Origin: Spirochaetaceae bacterium
GTDB lineage: Bacteria > Spirochaetota > Spirochaetia > SZUA-6 > Fen-1364
Reading direction: 5' to 3'
NCBI GenBank assembly: GCA_003141795.1
Contig: PLNO01000388.1
Location: forward strand, 21,162-38,647
DNA: 17,486 bases
The position numbers were made by a program, and so were the translations under genes. Positions 6,367-13,823 of the stretch are shown piece by piece. The notes under the pieces were generated by a model that saw only the letters and a program-made list of their open reading frames with translations, had not been told where the DNA came from and did no database searches. The first letter of the stretch is position 1; the number at the start of each line of letters is the position of its first letter.

Positions 6367-7632
6367 TTATTCTTTGCAGTCGACCTTCCGAACATACCCG
6401 ATGGCTATTTCCATGATCGCCCTGACTACTTCCAGGTCGATGTTTTCAACCATGTCCCTTGAAGTGTGGTAGAGATGATCATTGCTCAGGAGCCCCGTGG
6501 GTTGGGCTATCATAGCCGTGGTCTTGATCCCTGCGGCTGCAAAGGGCGTGGCGTCGGTGCCGCCGCCGCCGAAGGGAATCGGCATGGTCTTCACCCGGAG
6601 CCCACTTGCCGCGGCAACCTCCTGGATGTCGAAGACCATCTCTTTTGACAGCCCGCAGGTGCAATTCCTGTCCCTCGTCAGGACGGCCAGATCCTTGTAG
6701 TAGTACACGCTGTCGATGTTCAATACGTAGGACGGCGTCACGTGCAGCTCCGCGTAGTGCCTTCGAACGTATTCCATGGCACCGCGCTGGCCGATCTCTT
6801 CTCCGTCCGTGCTGAGCACGATGAGCCGCGTGTGCCGTAAAGGGGCACCGGCGGTCCTTTCTCCCCTGAAGTACCCGGCAATTCCTGCATTCATGGAGGT
6901 CGAGTTGAGATTGTCCCCAGCGCCTGGAGATTTCCTCTTGCTCATCATGAAGAACAGTTGGAGCGCAAACAGAAGGCCGACAACCGTGATCCAGAGGGGG
7001 GTACCTCCCGCTGAATGGAGCTGCTTGAAGCTCAACTGCCGGATGGAAAGCAGCACCGAATAGACGCAGATCCAGATGAAGGAAGCCATTCCGAGAAGAA
7101 ATCGTATGTAGGCAATCCGCTGGAATCGCTCCAGGAAGCTGAATACATAAGGGCTGTCGTGATGGCCTACGAGCACGACCTGCTGTTCGACGGTGCCTGT
7201 TGGCTCGAGAGTACCGACCACGTTACAGCCGTCGGCGCTCTTGAAAAGGGGATCGAACAGCTTCCAATAGAAGACGTATTGTGAGAGCCCATACAAGAAC
7301 CCGATCAGGCAGAGCAGGCATCCGGCGTAGGTGAAATAGCCACCGAGTGTGACAAAGACGGTGGACAGCAGGTATATGACCGCTATCACCCTCCCCAGGT
7401 ACCACAGGGCTTTTGGATGAAGGGTGAACGATTCTTCCTGGCAGTTGTCGCAGCTGGTTTGCAGTGCTTCGGCAATCTCATGCGCTGCCTGGCGACATTC
7501 AACGGTGCCTGCCACACGGTACCGATGTCGGTCAAGGATTCCCTGGGTCATCTCCAAAGCGGCTCGTGCAAGGCGGTATTCGGAATCCTTCCCGAGCCCA
7601 GACGGTTTTTCCATGTCACTTTTTTCGGCCAA
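6367..7632 (-). CDS. Membrane-embedded M28-family metallopeptidase
   Basis: A 421-residue protein. The zinc-site residues of M28 aminopeptidases are in order: His/Asp in VGHHDS (156-160), Asp240 in GAGDN, the EE pair in TDGEEIG (275-281), Asp307 in LNIDS and His389 in LYHTSRD. The chain also carries about four hydrophobic segments, roughly 77-97, 102-122, 175-197 and 212-230. The last pair lies between the first and second zinc ligands, so a membrane hairpin interrupts the catalytic domain. The likely job is peptide or amino-terminal cleavage at the membrane; the substrate is unknown. The start TTG 7632 has AGGGAG 8 bases upstream and overlaps the DUF1801 gene by 17 bases. ATG 7614, one base after that gene's stop, is an alternative lacking a clear ribosome site. 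Confidence 0.82.
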   Translation of the reverse strand: MAEKSDMEKPSGLGKDSEYRLARAALEMTQGILDRHRYRVAGTVECRQAAHEIAEALQTSCDNCQEESFTLHPKALWYLGRVIAVIYLLSTVFVTLGGYFTYAGCLLCLIGFLYGLSQYVFYWKLFDPLFKSADGCNVVGTLEPTGTVEQQVVLVGHHDSPYVFSFLERFQRIAYIRFLLGMASFIWICVYSVLLSIRQLSFKQLHSAGGTPLWITVVGLLFALQLFFMMSKRKSPGAGDNLNSTSMNAGIAGYFRGERTAGAPLRHTRLIVLSTDGEEIGQRGAMEYVRRHYAELHVTPSYVLNIDSVYYYKDLAVLTRDRNCTCGLSKEMVFDIQEVAAASGLRVKTMPIPFGGGGTDATPFAAAGIKTTAMIAQPTGLLSNDHLYHTSRDMVENIDLEVVRAIMEIAIGYVRKVDCKE

Positions 7633-7993
7633 TCCCTTTCTCCCTGTTCGCTTTGACTTTGTAGTTCACTATTTTTTCTATCAGCCCCAAGGGCAGCGGT
7701 TCATCCATGGGGAACTGGATCGAGCCCTTCGCGTGCTTGTATTTCGTCAGTTGTTTTTCGAATTGCCTGACTCCGCTGGCGGTCGGGAACAGCCCGATAT
7801 GGTTTTTGAACGCAGCGAAATATACCATGTTTCCGTTCAAGTAAAAAGTCGGCATTTGATAGGAGATCTTTTCTTCCGCGTCGGGGGCCAGCCTCCTTAC
7901 GAGTTTCCTGATCGATTCCAGTTTCTGCTGCACCTCTTTGGGAAAGCCCGCGATATACTCGTCGATGGTCTGAAAGTTCCTGCCGCTGTCCAT
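7616..7993 (-). CDS. DUF1801 domain protein (YdhG/iron-chaperone-like)
   Basis: A 125-residue soluble protein spanning the full DUF1801 fold. Marks are TIDEYIAGFP at the start, then the helix LESIRKLVRRLAPDAEEKIS and YQMPTFYLNG.MVYFAAFKNH. These are followed by IGLFPTASG, YKHAKGSIQFPMDEPLP and the closing helix LIEKIVNYKVKANRE. The family resembles frataxin in fold and is often annotated as an iron chaperone, but its role is not settled. ATG 7993 is preceded by AAGGAGGA at 8001-8008 with 7 bases between. Its stop overlaps or touches the M28 peptidase start, so translation is probably coupled. The VasI-like gene ends 32 bases upstream, so all three may share a transcript. Confidence 0.9.
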   Translation of the reverse strand: MDSGRNFQTIDEYIAGFPKEVQQKLESIRKLVRRLAPDAEEKISYQMPTFYLNGNMVYFAAFKNHIGLFPTASGVRQFEKQLTKYKHAKGSIQFPMDEPLPLGLIEKIVNYKVKANREKGIGRKK

Positions 7994-8025
7994 CTCGCCT
8001 TCCTCCTTCAGGATGCTTTCGTTTC

Positions 8026-8646
8026 TTACCAGTCGACGTCAGCGGCGTAGCGAGAGATGGCGTCCGCAAGCCCGCTCACGTCGAATTGGGCAATAAGGGG
8101 ATCCCCTTTCGGGGGTACCACCTTCGCGACGAAGGTGTCGACGTCTTTCAGCTTCGCGATCAGCCCGGCCGCATCGTCGGGGTAGAAGGTCGCCTTGCCG
8201 TCCTTCGACTCGACCCATTCGGCCGTTGTCGCCTTCTCCTTCCCGATCCGTGACGTGACGGATGCCGTAGGCCCCAGGCTCGAGCTCCAGTTGATGTAGA
8301 CGTCGCTGTGTTGCGCTCCATAGCGGAGAACGAGGCTGACCGGGCTTCCCGTGCCATCCTGTCCCGCATCGGAATCGAGCGTGAGCATGATGGTCCGGCT
8401 GTCGTCGATCGGGTCGGTGCTGGAGCTTCCCACCCATTTCGAGCTTGTGACTTGCACGAGGTCCTGCGAGCCGAGCTCGTAATCATGGACGATGGTGTCG
8501 TATGCCTGCAGCCGCTTCGCGGGGTCATCGATGTGGGATGCCTCTTCGAGCTGCGCTCCCAGATCGCTCGTGGACGTTGTGGAATCGCTCTGGGCAAACC
8601 CTCTCACGGCCACAAGTACCAGAGCAACAAGCAGATATCTTTTCAT
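8026..8646 (-). CDS. Exported VasI/TagO-like protein
   Basis: A 206-residue protein with an N-terminal signal peptide (MKRYLLVALVLVAVRGFAQS). Residues 33-50 resemble the short helix with RL.(A/C)YD common at the front of such proteins. From about residue 70 the chain follows the type VI secretion-associated VasI/TagO family. Features are KWVGSSSTDPIDDSRTIMLT, then SLVLRYG...DVYINWSSSLG, then VTSRIGKEKATTAEW, DGKATFYPDDAAGLIAKL and a closing AQFDVSGLADAI. The Cys usually found in LVLRC is Tyr here, and no other type VI gene is in the window. A general envelope role is therefore as likely as secretion. The start ATG 8646 gives the signal peptide. The longer open frame upstream does not look like protein. 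Confidence 0.75.
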   Translation of the reverse strand: MKRYLLVALVLVAVRGFAQSDSTTSTSDLGAQLEEASHIDDPAKRLQAYDTIVHDYELGSQDLVQVTSSKWVGSSSTDPIDDSRTIMLTLDSDAGQDGTGSPVSLVLRYGAQHSDVYINWSSSLGPTASVTSRIGKEKATTAEWVESKDGKATFYPDDAAGLIAKLKDVDTFVAKVVPPKGDPLIAQFDVSGLADAISRYAADVDW

Positions 8647-8682
8647 CCCCTGAATATAGCGATGCCGAAAGGGATGATGCAA

Positions 8683-8714
8683 ACGCCCGGGAGCGGCCGT
8701 GCGTCCCCGGGCGT
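8683..8714 (-). terminator. Probable terminator after the outer-membrane-like gene
   Basis: ACGCCCGGG (8683-8691) pairs perfectly with CCCGGGCGT (8706-8714) around a 14-base loop. On the minus strand it begins 15 bases after the stop of the gene at 8730-9257 and is followed by only a short T run (TTTG). It would separate that gene from the VasI-like gene, which starts 36 bases further on. Confidence 0.5.
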
Positions 8715-8729
8715 CGTTCCCGTCTTGGT

Positions 8730-9257
8730 CTATCGCGAGCCGCCCCATGCGAGCCGGATCCCCAGAACTGGCGTGTAATTCGTGAGGAGGGTGAATGCGG
8801 GGCCGGGAACCATGTTGCCCCACGCCTGGTAGCCCGCGTATGCGGAGATCTCCATCCATCGCGTGATCCAGACTCCGAACTCCACGTCCGCTTCACCGAA
8901 GAGGATCATGTAGCCTGCCGTATCGGTGCCCACCCCTCCGACTCCGCCCAGCAGCGTGACGGCGCCGACAGCGGAGCCTTCCCGCCATTCGTGCCCCACG
9001 AGAAGTCCCCCCACTCCGCCGGACGGTTGGCCGGTCGTGGAGAGCAGCGTCATGCCGAACCCTCCTGCCCGGTCCCCGTACCTGCTCGTCCCGTACCCGT
9101 AGCCCATGGTATACATCATGTTGAGGTTGGCTCCGGAGAGTTGCGGGTCGGAGAACTGATACCCGAAACCCACTCCACCGACTCCCCCTGCCACGCTGAG
9201 GGTGGCGGAAACGAGGAAGAGCGCGAGCCCAACGAATAATCCTTTTGTCCTGCTCAC
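8730..9257 (-). CDS. Glycine-rich outer-membrane-like protein, unknown
   Basis: A 175-residue protein with a clear signal peptide (MSRTKGLFVGLALFLVSATL, then SVAGG). The mature part is rich in Gly and aromatic residues and shows alternating short strands: GVGFGYQF, MMYTMGYGYGTS, GGFGMTLL, AVGAVTLLGGVGGVG, MILFGEADVEFGVW, EISAYAGYQAW and VLGIRLAWGG. This is typical of a small beta-barrel or of bacterial proteins carrying an outer-membrane fold. The ends EIS.YAGYQAW and VLGIRLAWGG look like the last two barrel strands. I cannot name a family. It uses GTG 9257, with GGAG 7 bases upstream. A hairpin at 8683-8714 follows it. Confidence 0.65.
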   Translation of the reverse strand: MSRTKGLFVGLALFLVSATLSVAGGVGGVGFGYQFSDPQLSGANLNMMYTMGYGYGTSRYGDRAGGFGMTLLSTTGQPSGGVGGLLVGHEWREGSAVGAVTLLGGVGGVGTDTAGYMILFGEADVEFGVWITRWMEISAYAGYQAWGNMVPGPAFTLLTNYTPVLGIRLAWGGSR

Positions 9258-9403
9258 GGCACTACTCCATTCTCAGAAGCGATTCGATACATCTATTACA
9301 ACACCTCATCGCCCTGAGAGGGACACCGTAGTTTCGACGTTCGCCCTGTGTTCCAGCTTTTGAGCTCCGTGGGCTGCGTCTCGGGTGAGAGTTTCTTCGG
9401 GGA

Positions 9404-10183
9404 TCAGACCGTAAAGACTTCCACGCCCTGCTGCTTGAGCTCTTCCAGGTCCGCCTTGCTGATGTTCTTGTCCGTCACGAGCTTGTCTACGCGGCTGAAA
9501 TCGCAGATGAAACAGAAGGCGCGCGCTCCGATTTTCGAGCTGTCCGAAACGAGTATTGTTTCTCTGGAGCGCAGCGACATGAGGCGCTTGATTTCGGCCT
9601 CCTGAGGGATTGCGGAGAAGCACCCTTCGTTCACGAGGATTCCCGATACGCCGATGATCGCCTTGTCGGTTCGATATTGGGAGAGGGAGCTCTCCGCGGC
9701 GCATCCGATCAACCCCTTGGTCTCTTTCAGAAGCTCTCCACCGGTGAGAATGACCTTGTTGTCGTTGACCTCGATCATCGCCTCGCCGATTGCAGGAGCG
9801 TTCGTCACCACGAGCAGGTTTTTTTTGGAGCAGAGTTTCTCTGCAACGAGGGTCGTGGTGCTCCCACCGTCGATCATGATGCTCTCCCCGTCATGGATCA
9901 GCTGGGTGACGAACTGCGCGATCCGCATCTTCTCTTCCCGGTTCATCACCATCCGGTCCTGCAACCGGCTGATCTGCCATACGGAGAGCTGTTCGCGCCG
10001 CAGCGCGCCTCCATGAGCCCTGTAGACGCGGCCTTGCTTTTCCAACGTCACAAGATCGCGCCGGATCGTTGCTTCCGTGACGGCGTGGAAAGCCGCAAGC
10101 TCCGTGACATCCGCCCGACTGTTCTTATTTATATATTCGAGGATCTTGTTGCGTCGTTCTTCGACGAAATCTTTCTTCGCCAT
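9404..10183 (-). CDS. DeoR-family sugar regulator
   Basis: A 259-residue regulator with a DeoR helix-turn-helix at about residues 6-60: RRNKILEYINKNSRADVTEL, then AVTEATIRRDLVTLEKQG, and RVYRAHGGAL. The TIRRDL recognition helix is diagnostic. The DeoR sensor domain follows, with DGESIMIDGGSTTTLVAEKL, then VVTNAPAIG, KVILTGGELL, TDKAIIGVSGI and VSDSSKIG. This domain has a sugar-phosphate-isomerase-like fold and binds a phosphorylated sugar. It is the last gene of the kinase-aldolase-regulator operon and probably controls both that operon and the divergent transporter. ATG 10183 is used; TTG 10192 is also in frame, and neither has a strong ribosome site. The 146 bases after its stop show no convincing terminator. 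Confidence 0.93.
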   Translation of the reverse strand: MAKKDFVEERRNKILEYINKNSRADVTELAAFHAVTEATIRRDLVTLEKQGRVYRAHGGALRREQLSVWQISRLQDRMVMNREEKMRIAQFVTQLIHDGESIMIDGGSTTTLVAEKLCSKKNLLVVTNAPAIGEAMIEVNDNKVILTGGELLKETKGLIGCAAESSLSQYRTDKAIIGVSGILVNEGCFSAIPQEAEIKRLMSLRSRETILVSDSSKIGARAFCFICDFSRVDKLVTDKNISKADLEELKQQGVEVFTV

Positions 10184-10198
10184 CGTCGTCAATAATCC

Positions 10199-10232
10199 AC
10201 GACATGGCAGTCGAGGTCAACTGCCATGTCGT
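10199..10232. promoter_or_regulatory. Perfect 13-bp inverted repeat between aldolase and regulator
   Basis: ACGACATGGCAGT (10199-10211) pairs with ACTGCCATGTCGT (10220-10232) around an 8-base loop. It lies 12 bases after the aldolase stop and 15 bases before the DeoR start. The lack of a T run argues against a full terminator. It could lower regulator expression relative to the enzymes, protect the upstream message, or be an operator for the DeoR protein. Confidence 0.6.
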
Positions 10233-10244
10233 TTGGATCTCCGC

Positions 10245-11108
10245 TCACTTCCAGGCTTTTCCGTCGCTCATGCACATCTTGATATGATGTTTGGCGATTT
10301 CGACCATCTTCAATCGAGCCGGGGTCAGAAGCTTCATGAGGTCCAGTTCGCCCGGGTTCGCGTTCAGCGTCTCCGTGAGGGTTTCGATGCAGCCCTTCCG
10401 CATGACGGTGCTGAAATTGATCTTGGAGACGCCCATCGTGATGGACGCGCGAATGTCGTCCTCCGGAATCCCCGTGCCGCCGTGAAGCACGAGGGGGATG
10501 CCGGTGCGCGCCTCGATGTCCTTCAACAGGTCGAACCGAAGCTCTGGCTTGCGCTTGTACAGCCCGTGGGCATTACCGATTGCCGCGGCCAGGCAGTCGA
10601 CCCCTGTTTCCTTCACGAACTCCTCACATTGGACCGGGTCCGCCAGACCTACCATGTCGCTCTTGGGGCCCTCGGGCCCGTCCGCGGCCTGTCCGATTAC
10701 GCCGATCTCACCTTCCACCGGTATCCCGCAGGCATGGGCGGCGGCGACGACCCTTTTGGTGACGGTGATGTTCTCCTTCAGGGACAGGCTGGATCCGTCG
10801 TACATGACGGAGGTGAACCCGTAGCGGAGACACCGAATGGCCTCGTCGTACGACGGTCCGTGGTCGAGATGGATGCTGACCGGAATCGGCAGTCGTTCGG
10901 CCATGGCGCGCACCATGGCGACGAACACGTAGCCGTCCATGTAGTCGATCTCACTCTTCGCGGCGCTGATGATGACCGGCGACTGCAGCTCGAGCGCGGC
11001 CGCAAGGATGGCCTGCATGTACTCGAGGTTGTTGGTGTTGAAGGCTGCGACTGCATAATGGCCGGCTCGCGCGCGGTCGAGCAATTGCTTGTTCGTGACG
11101 ATACTCAT
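10245..11108 (-). CDS. Class II ketose-bisphosphate aldolase
   Basis: A 287-residue zinc-dependent aldolase of the fructose/tagatose-bisphosphate type. It is expected to split a ketose 1,6-bisphosphate (or 1-phosphate) into dihydroxyacetone phosphate and an aldehyde. Visible sites are SIHLDHG at 78-84 (catalytic Asp82, zinc His83), VEGEIG at 131-136 (metal-site Glu), GNAHG at 178-182 (zinc His181), LHGGTGI at 208-214 (zinc His209 and phosphate loop) and GVSKINFST, which binds the second phosphate. ATG 11108 is preceded by AAGGAG; the longer frame to 11180 overlaps the kinase and lacks family sequence. The gap to the kinase is 28 bases, so they form one operon. Pairing with a sugar kinase suggests the kinase makes its substrate. 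Which sugar cannot be told. Confidence 0.93.
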   Translation of the reverse strand: MSIVTNKQLLDRARAGHYAVAAFNTNNLEYMQAILAAALELQSPVIISAAKSEIDYMDGYVFVAMVRAMAERLPIPVSIHLDHGPSYDEAIRCLRYGFTSVMYDGSSLSLKENITVTKRVVAAAHACGIPVEGEIGVIGQAADGPEGPKSDMVGLADPVQCEEFVKETGVDCLAAAIGNAHGLYKRKPELRFDLLKDIEARTGIPLVLHGGTGIPEDDIRASITMGVSKINFSTVMRKGCIETLTETLNANPGELDLMKLLTPARLKMVEIAKHHIKMCMSDGKAWK

Positions 11109-11136
11109 CTGTGGTCTCCTTGTCGAACTGGGTGAT

Positions 11137-12324
11137 TCATCGTTCCGCCAGCGCCGGCAGGAATCCGCCGACAAAGGCATCTCCTAAACCAATCGTTGTT
11201 ACGTCCCTCGCCTTGACATCGAGGGCGGGGAGGCAGCAGACCCTGTCCCCTGCCATTCCACCGAGGCGCGTGGCGAATCGGGCTCCGATTGACTCGGCCG
11301 GCAATTCTTCGGTTCCCTGGTAGTCAGTGGGTGTGAAATCGTCGCCGAATCGGAAGCGTGTCGTCGCCATCGTGAGGCCTCCCCCGAGAGCTTTGGCGTA
11401 TCGTGCGGCATCCGCGCCATATACGAGGCACCAGAATCTCGTGTGGACCACTATGGCCGGTACCGGCAGCAACTGCGACACGTCGCGAAGAGCCGCATAC
11501 ACGTCGTCAGGGTCGAGCAAGGAGACTTTCCTGCCCGCATATCCCTGAAGCTCGTCTTCGTTCATGCTGAAAACGTCAATTGCGTCGAGAAGGGCCGCAT
11601 GGACCTGACGGGACAGGGCCTGTTCGTAGAAGCAGGCATCTTCATAGAACACGAGGGCATCGGAGGGCAGACTGCGCATGATCTCCTTGAGCCTTTCCAA
11701 ACGGTCTGCCAGGACGGCGCTGTCGTGCATGGCATTAAATCCCGAAATCAGGAACACGCGTGCACGAGTGAGGAGGGAGGCGAAGGCCGGGTTCAGTTCC
11801 AGGTTGATGTTATCCTGATCGTGGTGATAGATGACGCGATTCGCCCATTTCGTGCGGATCGCTATGTCCCCTGATTCCACGATCGTGCCCGCTCTGAACT
11901 GGACAATCAGGTGGGGAAATGAGCTGTCCTTGTCATTACTGCAGACCCATCGGCAATCCGCGGGGACCAGGGTGCGCACGTGGTCGTTGATGGTGACGAG
12001 ATGGAGCGCGGAAGTGAAGCCGAGCTTTCGCATTGCAATTGCTGCACGCACCGCGGTGCCCCCGAGGGTGACCTTGCGCTGGAACCGTCCTGCGAAATCC
12101 TCGACGAGCTGCGGCGAGCTCACGAAACGCTCGCCACCCGCTTCGTTTTTCAAAAAGCAAAGGATCGAAATCACCAATTCACGGGTGTCCGATATCGGTC
12201 TGTCCATGCTGAGCTCTGAGCTGGTGATATGCTGGTCACGGATCAATCCCTCAAATACATGGGAGTCCCAGGTGATTTCGTAGTCAGTGTTGTCGCCAAG
12301 CCCTAATGCGATGCGCTCGCCCAT
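11137..12324 (-). CDS. ADP-dependent phosphofructokinase/glucokinase-family kinase
   Basis: A 395-residue kinase with the ribokinase-like fold of the ADP-dependent PFK/GK family rather than ordinary PfkB. Key stretches are GLGDNTDYEITWD at the start, KVTLGGTAVRAAIAMRKLG, FPHLIVQF, NRVIYHHDQDN, FLISGFNAMHD, VFYEDACFY and SMNEDELQGYAGRK. Towards the end come VVHTRFWCLVYG, TTRFRFGDDF and the catalytic loop TTIGLGDAFVGGF, with Asp381 as the likely base. Family members transfer phosphate from ADP to glucose or fructose 6-phosphate. Bacterial relatives like this one have unproven donors and substrates. ATG 12324 has GGAG just upstream (12330-12333). It is first in an operon with the aldolase and the DeoR regulator, which suits a sugar-phosphate kinase feeding the aldolase. 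Confidence 0.8.
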   Translation of the reverse strand: MGERIALGLGDNTDYEITWDSHVFEGLIRDQHITSSELSMDRPISDTRELVISILCFLKNEAGGERFVSSPQLVEDFAGRFQRKVTLGGTAVRAAIAMRKLGFTSALHLVTINDHVRTLVPADCRWVCSNDKDSSFPHLIVQFRAGTIVESGDIAIRTKWANRVIYHHDQDNINLELNPAFASLLTRARVFLISGFNAMHDSAVLADRLERLKEIMRSLPSDALVFYEDACFYEQALSRQVHAALLDAIDVFSMNEDELQGYAGRKVSLLDPDDVYAALRDVSQLLPVPAIVVHTRFWCLVYGADAARYAKALGGGLTMATTRFRFGDDFTPTDYQGTEELPAESIGARFATRLGGMAGDRVCCLPALDVKARDVTTIGLGDAFVGGFLPALAER

Positions 12325-12353
12325 TCCTGCTCCATGTTAGCCCTTTGCAGTCA

Positions 12354-12367
12354 TAAGTGGTCACTTA
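12354..12367. promoter_or_regulatory. Palindrome downstream of the kinase promoter
   Basis: TAAGTG-GT-CACTTA is a perfect 14-base palindrome. It lies just after the predicted start point of the minus-strand promoter at 12383-12411, a typical repressor position. GTGGTCA within it is repeated at 12404-12410 over the -35 element. Confidence 0.5.
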
Positions 12368-12382
12368 AGTTGCGTAAAAGTG

Positions 12383-12411
12383 AATGTACCAGAGGATCAA
12401 TATGTGGTCAA
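12383..12411 (-). promoter_or_regulatory. Sigma70-type promoter of the kinase-aldolase-deoR operon
   Basis: On the minus strand, TTGACC (12411-12406) and TACATT (12388-12383) are separated by 17 bases. This leaves a leader of about 50 bases before the kinase ATG. Confidence 0.6.
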
Positions 12412-12431
12412 TGGTTGAAACGTATACAAAT

Positions 12432-12467
12432 GAACAAAAAAACGTATTTATTATTTTCATTTTGTTC
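12432..12467. promoter_or_regulatory. Inverted repeat upstream of the transporter promoter
   Basis: GAACAAAA (12432-12439) and TTTTGTTC (12460-12467) form a perfect inverted repeat with a 20-base spacer in an AT-rich tract. The right arm abuts the -35 hexamer of the transporter promoter. This is a good candidate site for the DeoR protein, but no binding motif is known for this regulator. Confidence 0.5.
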
Positions 12468-12497
12468 TTGACAGGTTACACGGGATGGCTTCATAAT
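12468..12497 (+). promoter_or_regulatory. Sigma70-type promoter of the transporter operon
   Basis: TTGACA (12468-12473) and CATAAT (12492-12497) are spaced by 18 bases, 66 bases before the binding-protein ATG. The -35 is a perfect consensus. Confidence 0.7.
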
Positions 12498-12563
12498 CGG
12501 CCATAACTGGTGATCCGACCGAATCACGGAAAGGATCGCTCAGATTGTCGAAAGGAGAAGACC

Positions 12564-13799
12564 ATGAAGAAAACCGTCCTGATGCTTCTTTCACTCATCC
12601 TCATTTCATCATTTGCATGGGCCGCGGAACCAGTCACCATCGAGTTCATCCAGTGGTGGGCGCCTGAGCTGCCCGCGGGTTCTTTCCGCGCGATCATGGA
12701 CCAATTCGAAGCGGAGAATCCCGGTATCAAGGTGAATCTCATCAGCGGCCCGTATTCGAATACACGAGACCAGATCGTGACGGGTGCCGCAACGGGTACG
12801 CTGAGCGACGTGGTCGGTCTCGACGGCGCCTGGGTGAACGACCTCGCCAAGCAGGAAGCCATCGCTCCGCTGGACAGCCTGATGTCCTCCACAGGTTTCG
12901 ATGCAAGCCAGGTTGCGGCAATCATCAAGCTGAACGGAAAAAGCTACATGTTCCCCGTTGCCTCTTTCGTCTATCCCGTCTTCGTCAATATGGACCTCCT
13001 CAAAGCCGCGGGCATCCAGAAGCTGCCGGCAAGCAGGACGGAGTTCCTCCAGGCAGCCAGAAAGCTTACCAACAAGTCGAAGAACCAGTACGGGTGGGTC
13101 CTTCCGCTTTCCCTGCAGACCCCCAACGGTGTGCAGAATGACGTCATGTCCTGGGTGTGGGCTTCCGGCAAGAGCATGCTCAAGGCGGGAAAGCCTGACC
13201 TGACGAACGCTGACGTCGTGAGCGCCCTGAAGTTCATTCAGACGATGTACAAAGAGGGCCTGATCTCTCCGGGGTCCTTCGCGAAGCAGGAGCAGGATAA
13301 AGTCGAAGAGTTCGTCAACGGCCGCGTCGGCATGATGGTCGACACCCTTGCTCACATCAACATGATCCGCGAACGCAATCCCAATCTGAACTTCGCGATC
13401 TCCGCCCTTCCGGCCGTGGACGGGTACAACGGCCGCAGGGGCCTGCCGTACGCTGCCTGGGGGATCGGCATCAGCCAGAGCAGCAAGCACAAAGACGAGG
13501 CGTGGAAGCTTGTCTCCTACCTGATGAGCCCCACTGTGAATGGGAAGCTGGTTTCCATCGCGCACGCTTTCCCCGGCAACGTGAAGGCAAAACCCGACTT
13601 CGTGGTCACCGACGCCCTGTTCGGGAAGGGCTTCGAGATCTTCCAGTCGGGATATCTTGCCAACGAGTTCGTGGGTCTTCCGGTTGCCGAAGAGCTGATG
13701 AGACAGTTCGACGAAGAAATCCAGACCATGCTCGACGGCAAGCAGACCCCGGAGCAGGCCGTCGCCAAGGCCCAGGTCAAATGGAGCAAATCGTTCTAA
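12564..13799 (+). CDS. Sugar ABC transporter substrate-binding protein
   Basis: A 411-residue periplasmic binding protein of the cluster B (MalE/UgpB-like) type. It has a signal peptide of about 21 residues ending AWA. There is no lipobox Cys, so it is soluble rather than lipid-anchored. The mature chain begins VTIEFIQWWAPE and continues with FRAIMDQFEAENPGIKVNLI, then DVVGLDGAWVNDLAKQEAIA, YMFPVASFVYPVFVNMDLLK and GWVLPLSLQT. Later it has GRVGMMVDTLAHINM, LPYAAWGIGI and the helix KDEAWKLVSYLMSP. All are standard for carbohydrate binders. GAAAGGAG at 12550-12557 supports ATG 12564. It is first in the plus operon, ahead of two permeases, and is probably released from repression by the DeoR protein. 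The bound sugar is not known. Confidence 0.94.
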   Translation: MKKTVLMLLSLILISSFAWAAEPVTIEFIQWWAPELPAGSFRAIMDQFEAENPGIKVNLISGPYSNTRDQIVTGAATGTLSDVVGLDGAWVNDLAKQEAIAPLDSLMSSTGFDASQVAAIIKLNGKSYMFPVASFVYPVFVNMDLLKAAGIQKLPASRTEFLQAARKLTNKSKNQYGWVLPLSLQTPNGVQNDVMSWVWASGKSMLKAGKPDLTNADVVSALKFIQTMYKEGLISPGSFAKQEQDKVEEFVNGRVGMMVDTLAHINMIRERNPNLNFAISALPAVDGYNGRRGLPYAAWGIGISQSSKHKDEAWKLVSYLMSPTVNGKLVSIAHAFPGNVKAKPDFVVTDALFGKGFEIFQSGYLANEFVGLPVAEELMRQFDEEIQTMLDGKQTPEQAVAKAQVKWSKSF

Positions 13800-13823
13800 A
13801 GAGTTGACCCAAGAATCGCCATC

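Noticed and set aside
10077..11135. Plus-strand open frame of 352 codons over the aldolase gene
   Set aside because: It is the shadow of a class II aldolase with all active-site motifs on the minus strand.
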